A stretch of DNA of 64,000 bases from JADJPG01 sp964491875 (GTDB lineage: Bacteria > Verrucomicrobiota > Verrucomicrobiia > Limisphaerales > JADJPG01): assembly GCA_964491875.1 (NCBI GenBank), contig CAZBIC010000040.1:1-64000 (forward strand), written 5' to 3'. Under the pieces are notes generated by a model. The model worked only from the letters and a program-made list of their open reading frames with translations. It ran no database searches and was not told where the DNA came from. The translations under genes and the position numbers were made by a program. Below, one piece after another: positions 61,234 to 64,000 of the stretch (position 1 is its first letter; each line of letters starts with the position of its first letter).

Positions 61234-62415
61234 TCACTTCGCGGGCACAAAGGAGACGGAGACCGGCGAACCCACTTCGATGGACTGGCCCGTTGCGGTC
61301 AGCCGACCGGTGTTTGGATCAATCGCAAAGACAAAAACAGTGTCTGAACTCTGGTTGGCCGCCAGCAACCACCGTCCCGTCGGATCAATCCCGAAACTGC
61401 GAGGCGTCTTGCCCTTGGTGGAGGCATTCTCAACGTAGGACAACTTGCCCGACTTCTGATCGATGGCATACACCGCGATGGTATCGTGCCCGCGATTGGA
61501 GCCGTAAAGGAATCGCCCGCTCGGGTGGCAAAACAACTCCGCGGTGCTGAAACTTCCCTTGAACGCCTCACCCGGCGGCAAAGTCGACAACGTTTCGAGA
61601 GTCGTCAACGCGCCAGTCTTCGGGTCGCAGGAAAACGCCGTCACCGTGCAAACCATTTCATTTATCCCGTACGCAAACCGTCCACCCGGATGCAGCGCGA
61701 AGTGCCGCGGTCCCGAACCCGGCGCCACAGATGCAAACGGCGGCGCGGCCGGAGTGAGTGTTCCTTTGCCCGAGTCGAACCGGTAGATCAAATACTGATC
61801 GAGTCCAAGGTCCGGCACGTAGGCAAAGCGATTGCGACCATCCAAATAAATGCCGTGTGCGTGAGGCGCTTCCTGACGGGATTTGTTCGTACTCGAACCA
61901 ACGTGCTGCACAAATGCACTCGCCGGCTCCAAGGCTCCAGTCTTGAGCACCGGCAACACCGCTACGCTTCCGCCACTGTAATTGGCCACCAAAACGTTGC
62001 GGCCTGACTTGTCGACGATGATGTGGCACGGCGCCCCGCCTCCGGAGGATTGGACGTTGATGAGCGACAGCTTCCCGGACTTTGCATCCAAAGAAAACGA
62101 ACTGACGGACCCCGCCGGCTTGCCTTCGAACTTGCCGACCTCATTCACGGCATACAGGTAACGGTTGCCCGGATGAACCGCGAGAAAGCTAGGACTCGGT
62201 GTCTCGGCCGCCAGCTCAGCCTTGGACAAGTCTCCGCTCTTGGTATCGAAGCGCGAGACATAGATCCCCTTGCTCTTCGCGCCCGTATAGGTACCGAAAT
62301 AGACCAGATACTCGCGGGCCATCGCCGACGAAATCAGGCAGACGAGGAACGCCACGTGCAGAAGGCAACGCGCAGCCACACGCCACAACCGCGGACGGAG
62401 AAAGGAGATGTTCAT
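61234..62415 (-). CDS. Secreted lactonase-family seven-bladed beta-propeller (6-phosphogluconolactonase-like)
   Basis: The product has 393 residues from ATG 62415 (MNISFLRPRLW), a signal peptide with hydrophobic core CLLHVAFLVCLISSAMA. Repeated blades show the lactonase pattern: YFGTYTGAKSKGIYV, PSFLAVHPGNRYLYAVNE, HIIVDKSGRNVLVANYSGG, HAHGIYLDGRNRFAYVPDLG, GPRHFALHPGGRFAYGINE and PRSFGIDPTGRWLLAANQ. The family hydrolyses 6-phosphogluconolactone, but exported members may act on other lactones. A start at 62484 is rejected since it does not give a signal peptide at the N-terminus. Confidence 0.9.
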   Translation of the reverse strand: MNISFLRPRLWRVAARCLLHVAFLVCLISSAMAREYLVYFGTYTGAKSKGIYVSRFDTKSGDLSKAELAAETPSPSFLAVHPGNRYLYAVNEVGKFEGKPAGSVSSFSLDAKSGKLSLINVQSSGGGAPCHIIVDKSGRNVLVANYSGGSVAVLPVLKTGALEPASAFVQHVGSSTNKSRQEAPHAHGIYLDGRNRFAYVPDLGLDQYLIYRFDSGKGTLTPAAPPFASVAPGSGPRHFALHPGGRFAYGINEMVCTVTAFSCDPKTGALTTLETLSTLPPGEAFKGSFSTAELFCHPSGRFLYGSNRGHDTIAVYAIDQKSGKLSYVENASTKGKTPRSFGIDPTGRWLLAANQSSDTVFVFAIDPNTGRLTATGQSIEVGSPVSVSFVPAK

Positions 62416-62489
62416 GTGCGGATGGAACACTGGGCGACGCCATGAATTCAAGCCCGGTCTCGTTCGCTGTCGGCGGGAGTTCAAAAGGA

Positions 62490-62521
62490 GACAGGGTTTA
62501 ACCGAACCTATGCAGTAGGAA
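62490..62521 (+). repeat. Left terminal inverted repeat of the IS element
   Basis: It pairs imperfectly with 63941-63970: both read GACAG, then G/T-rich, then CCGA, then ATG, AGT in order when oriented inwards. Confidence 0.6.
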
Positions 62522-62529
62522 TCAAGTTT

Positions 62530-63906
62530 TCATGCGGATTTTTTGGGGGACGAGGGGTGGTTTTCTACTGCATTGCTGTTGGGTAAGGGACTGAGGATCT
62601 TCACCCACAGGCGCCGCCACTACTGCCGTTCACGCTCGGGCGCGGCCAGTTTGATCGTCGTCTGGCCGGCTGGATGGCTCAACACTCCCGCCGTCACAAA
62701 CAACCAGAACAGTAGGTTCCACAATGTCACTTTTTGCTGCCAGCCCAGGTGCCCCTCGAAGAGCACGAACGGGTTGTAAGTCAGCGTCGCAAGGGATAAG
62801 CCCTCGCGCAGTTCCTTGATCACATTCTCGCATTCGGCCCAGCCGTCGTCGTGGCACCACACGGCCAGCGGCGGGTGCGCCGGCTTGGGCAAGCTCGTCA
62901 CCAGCGCTTGGAAACGATGGCCCGGCACTTCCAACAATTTCTTGCCGCCGCGTTCCTCCCCTTCACTGACGCGATGGCGCAGCAGCACCAGCCGCCGCGG
63001 CTACGGCCAGCTCATCGCCTGATATTCCAGTTCGGCCACCTCCGTCCCGGGCACTTCGGTGGGCGTCCACTTCAGGTCACCTTTGATGAGCTTCTGAATC
63101 GACTGGCTCAACTGGGCCACGAACACGTTGTGCAGTTTCAATTGTTCCCATAGCTCCAGCAACTCGGGCAGGGAGAAGCTGGAGTCGGCCCGGACGCCTG
63201 CGATCCGGACATGTCGGGGCGGGTTGCTCCGCAACTCTTGAAAGAAGGCTACGACGTTGTTGGCGCAAGCGGCGTTGCCGGGCCGCAACCACAGTTACGT
63301 GACCAGTCGCGCCTCGGTCAGCACCGCCAAGAGCGGATTCAGTCAGGGTTTAATCCCTTGTTTGGTGTAGCCGCCTTTGACGCCTTCCTGCTGGGCGCGC
63401 TTGTGCAACAGGCGCGTGGAATCCAGGTCTAGCGTGTAACCTTCCTTATGGCTGGGCAGCCGGTTCAGGTCCCAATGCCAGAGCGGACGAAGGCAGCGCC
63501 GATTGTCGCCCGCCTAGGTGAACCCTTGAATGAAGCGCGAGAGCACCGACTGGCTGGCGACGCGGGTGATACCCAGCAACTCGGGCACGAGCGGATCGTG
63601 GCGCAGATAGGAGACGTGCATGAGTTTGCGCTCGTCACAGAGCAGCCCGTGTATGAAAGCCAGGGCTTTCTCCAGCGGCAGCAGTTTGTTGTTGGAAAGA
63701 GGCAGCGGATGGGGCAGCGCGTCGACCAGGTGCCGGCACCAATCCAGCGGTTTGAGCCAGCCCCAGAAGAGGGCGCTGCCGGCGTGGGCAGAAAGCTGCT
63801 GGTCGGTGAAACCGACGGCGATTGATTTGTCGTTGGATTCAAAGTGATATGTCCCGGCCGCTGTTTGGTGATCCGGGCGGGTACCCGAGGATTGCGTTTT
63901 CTTCAT
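62530..63906 (-). pseudogene. Transposase pseudogene (IS1380-like, DDE type)
   Basis: A single frame of 459 codons runs from ATG 63906 (MKKTQSSGTRP) to TGA 62530-62532. Five internal stops interrupt it: TAG 63514-63516, TGA 63343-63345, TAA 63295-63297, TAG 63001-63003 and TAG 62620-62622. No frameshift is needed to read across them. The family assignment rests on GFTDQQLSAHAGSALF, LDLDSTRLL, HDDGWAECENVIKELREG and the end WRRLWVKILSPLPNSNAVEN, all typical of IS1380 transposases. Each stop can be derived from Gln or Arg codons by a single C-to-T change. Confidence 0.85.
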
Positions 63907-63940
63907 CACCCGCCCATCCATCCCCATTCGGTGTCACTTT

Positions 63941-63970
63941 TTCAACTACATGGAGTCGGCTAAAACTGTC
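63941..63970 (-). repeat. Right terminal inverted repeat of the IS element
   Basis: This is the partner of 62490-62521, seen after reverse complementing. It lies 35 bases upstream of the transposase start at 63906. Confidence 0.6.
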
Positions 63971-64000
63971 ATCAAATGACGGGAGGAACCGGTCGCCCGA

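Larger units (their letters stand above)
62490..63970 (-). mobile_element. IS1380-like insertion sequence, inactivated
   Basis: An element of about 1.48 kb is bounded by imperfect inverted repeats: left 62490-62521 (containing AACCGAACCTATGCAGTAGG) and right 63941-63970 (reverse complement containing AGCCGACTCCATGTAGTTGA). Over 21 aligned positions, 14 match. It holds a single transposase frame with five in-frame stops. It was inserted about 75 bases upstream of the lactonase start. Exact ends and target duplication could not be fixed by eye. Confidence 0.75.

Noticed and set aside
62490..63970. Stop-codon recoding in the transposase
   Set aside because: All three stop types occur, other genes in the window use normal stops, and decay explains the pattern.

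Overview
The window reads as chromosomal DNA of a Verrucomicrobiota bacterium, probably of the Pedosphaera/Limisphaerales type. This is inferred from high GC, giant RHS and carboxypeptidase-regulatory proteins, a PEP-CTERM signal, DUF3299, and pseudopilin genes with class III leaders. No rRNA, tRNA or CRISPR array was seen.

Region 1-24877 (minus strand) holds two consecutive giant secreted-protein genes, about 25 kb in all. The upstream one (11282-24877, about 4,530 residues) is an RHS/YD-repeat protein with an unusual internal PEP-CTERM-like signal, a LamG-like insertion and an unrecognised 297-residue C-terminal domain. The second starts 41 bases later at 11240 and runs off the left edge. 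Its reading frame was checked at nine widely spaced points and stays in register. It carries carboxypeptidase-regulatory-like repeats, SbsA-like Ig modules, calcium-binding DxDxDG repeats and a glycine-rich section.

Region 24878-37717 is a 0.9 kb spacer followed on the plus strand by a type IV pilus/type II secretion-like locus. It contains a prepilin closed by a strong terminator, then HDOD regulator, assembly ATPase, platform protein, two paralogous pseudopilins, a PilM-N fusion, and PilO-, PilP- and secretin-like proteins. Its position divergent from the giant genes suggests, without proof, that it exports or displays them.

Region 37786-44011 holds a REC-PAS-GGDEF-EAL protein, a small exported protein, a CvpA-family protein, and an operon of polyprenyl synthase, ECF sigma factor and putative anti-sigma factor.

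Region 44157-50796 is a complete F-type ATP synthase operon (atpBEFHAGDC) without atpI, with a strong hairpin between atpE and atpF. Region 51026-56300 is a metal-uptake operon: DUF3299 lipoprotein, small Cys/His protein, porin-like protein, and TroA/ZnuA-type binding protein, ATPase and permease.

Region 56423-62415 holds a C39-like exported protein, a phosphohexomutase, a yqjDEK-like operon, a membrane-anchored protein with a CHAT/caspase-like His-Cys pair, and a lactonase-family beta-propeller. An IS1380-like element at about 62490-63970 has five in-frame stop codons but no frameshift.
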